Positions 5,329 through 6,334 of a stretch of DNA of 6,334 nt are shown in pieces (position 1 is the stretch's first letter; each line of letters starts with the position of its first letter). The position numbers were made by a program, and so were the translations under genes. A model generated the notes under the pieces. That model had not been told where the DNA came from and searched no databases. It saw nothing but the letters and a program-made list of their open reading frames with translations. This stretch comes from Bryobacteraceae bacterium (GTDB lineage Bacteria > Acidobacteriota > Terriglobia > Bryobacterales > Bryobacteraceae), in NCBI GenBank assembly GCA_029975915.1, contig JARKOC010000237.1, positions 1 to 6,334 on the forward strand, in the 5' to 3' direction.

Positions 5329-6334
5329 TGGTCCCCGGGTTCTTGCTCGGTCGCCGCTCCCTTTACGCTAAGGAACTCCGTGTACTCGTGAATGGCACAC
5401 TCAGCCATCCTCGTGGCCTTCTTGTCGGTTTCCTGCTCGCAAAGTCGCCGCGCGGCTCGCAGAAACTCCGGAACCATCTCTTCCCAACTCCTTTCTCCCA
5501 GCGTCCAGGTCACCTCGGCGATGAGCTGCGCCGACCAGCCAGGTGACAGTTGTCCGAGTGCATCGACCAGGCGCTCCAGAAGCACCGGTCGGTCGCCTTC
5601 CGATGCGATTCGTACGTAGGATGAGGCCGCCCTGATGAGGCTCACGAGCCACATGTCAGCCGAGTCGGCCAAGGCTGCCGCCACGAGCACCCGGACAGCT
5701 TGATCCGCTGCAGCCATGGCTTCGGCGTGGCTTCCCCTTTCGTTAAGGCGATTGGCGAGGTTGAGCTGGGCGGTAGCCATGTCCTCGGCGTAGCCCACCG
5801 GGTCATCGGCATGGAGCGCACTCGCCATTCGGCAGGATTCCCGGGCAGATTCGAGCGCTTCGTCGTTGCGCCCGACACGGCTGAGATGTGCGGACTGGTT
5901 GTTCAGGGCCGTGCAGAGGTGGGGGATGTGGGCGGGAGTTTGCCTTGCCAGGGCCGTGTACAGCTTCACGGATTCGTCGTCCGCGTCCAGCGCCTCCTGG
6001 AGCCGATCGTCGTCGCCATACCTGCACGCGAGGTTCGTCAGGGCCATAGCCAATTGACTCCGGTGTGCGCCGGGCCGGACCCGCTCGGCTTGCCGATAGA
6101 TGCTCACTGACTCCTTGATCAGCGCGAGGCCGTGTTGCACGTCCTCGTGGGTGGGATTGTCGGTCTCCAGCAGCACGTTGGAGTAGTTGTTGAGCGCCAT
6201 TGCGAGATCCGCTCCGAACGCCTGAAGACTGACAGCGGCAAGCTTCCGCCAGAGCTTCACTGCCTTGCGCGATAGCTTCTTGGCCTTCCGAAACTGGCCG
6301 GCTTCGGCCAGCATCCCCGACATGTTCATCATCG
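5325..6334 (-). CDS. TPR-repeat protein, C-terminal part (5' end outside window)
   Basis: At least 335 residues are open from the right edge to TGA at 5325-5327. Five tetratricopeptide-like repeats with a long period of about 42-50 residues are visible, starting near residues 1, 43, 94, 139 and 186; each has the pattern LAxALxNxAxxLxxxGRxxEALxxxxExVxxY, for example NNQSAHLSRVGRNDEA and LNLANRLNERGSHAEA. Residues 230-320 continue as alpha-helical sequence without clear repeats, and the tail (EQEPGDQ) is acidic. An ATG at 6332 exists, but it falls inside what looks like a repeat, so the true start and probably an N-terminal domain lie outside. In Streptomyces such TPR regions often follow NB-ARC, CHAT, TIR or SEFIR domains in signalling proteins. 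TPRs bind proteins or peptides; the partner is unknown. It runs in the same direction as the SEFIR-HAD pair but is separated from it by about 930 bases of mostly broken sequence. Confidence 0.9.
   Translation of the reverse strand, partial: MMNMSGMLAEAGQFRKAKKLSRKAVKLWRKLAAVSLQAFGADLAMALNNYSNVLLETDNPTHEDVQHGLALIKESVSIYRQAERVRPGAHRSQLAMALTNLACRYGDDDRLQEALDADDESVKLYTALARQTPAHIPHLCTALNNQSAHLSRVGRNDEALESARESCRMASALHADDPVGYAEDMATAQLNLANRLNERGSHAEAMAAADQAVRVLVAAALADSADMWLVSLIRAASSYVRIASEGDRPVLLERLVDALGQLSPGWSAQLIAEVTWTLGERSWEEMVPEFLRAARRLCEQETDKKATRMAECAIHEYTEFLSVKGAATEQEPGDQ

Overview
The window looks like accessory DNA from a high-GC actinobacterium, most likely Streptomyces or a relative. The main reading frames favour G or C at the third codon position, GTG starts occur, and the protein types (an 'RDGITLAAL'-ending Nudix protein, 40-50-residue-period TPRs, a SEFIR protein, small zinc ribbons) are typical of that group. 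By eye the GC content is nearer 60-65% than the roughly 70% of a Streptomyces core chromosome, and long stretches hold no intact gene. This fits a mosaic island. No tRNA, rRNA, CRISPR array, transposase or integrase is visible.

Layout, left to right. On the plus strand, the C-terminal 123 residues of a Nudix hydrolase (2-373) are followed by about 690 bases with no confident gene (374-1062). A tight two-gene operon comes next: a soluble coiled-coil protein (1063-1755) and, starting at a TGATG stop/start overlap, a single-pass membrane protein with a polyproline linker and a helical domain (1755-2405). On the minus strand, convergent with this operon, are a HAD-like phosphatase (2449-3324) and, upstream of it with an ATGA overlap, a SEFIR-domain protein with an unrecognised tryptophan-rich C-terminal domain (3321-4394). 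Further upstream lie a weak small ORF (4404-4607), a convincing 54-residue zinc-ribbon gene (4610-4774), debris that includes a remnant of a lipoamide-dehydrogenase-like flavoprotein (4868-5005), a doubtful ORF coupled to the next gene by ATGA (4966-5328), and the C-terminal part of a TPR protein that runs off the right edge (5325-6334).

How the genes may work together. The best candidate functional unit is the translationally coupled SEFIR-HAD pair. Bacterial SEFIR proteins are TIR-like and have been implicated in anti-phage immunity through NAD+ depletion; a coupled phosphatase could process or buffer a nucleotide product, but that is inference. The second candidate is the coiled-coil/membrane pair, which looks like a two-component scaffold: one soluble and one anchored partner, both mostly helical, made in fixed ratio. 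I recognise no family for either. TPR, SEFIR, zinc-ribbon and Nudix genes are common cargo of actinobacterial defence and signalling islands, but nothing in the sequence proves that the plus-strand and minus-strand groups cooperate.
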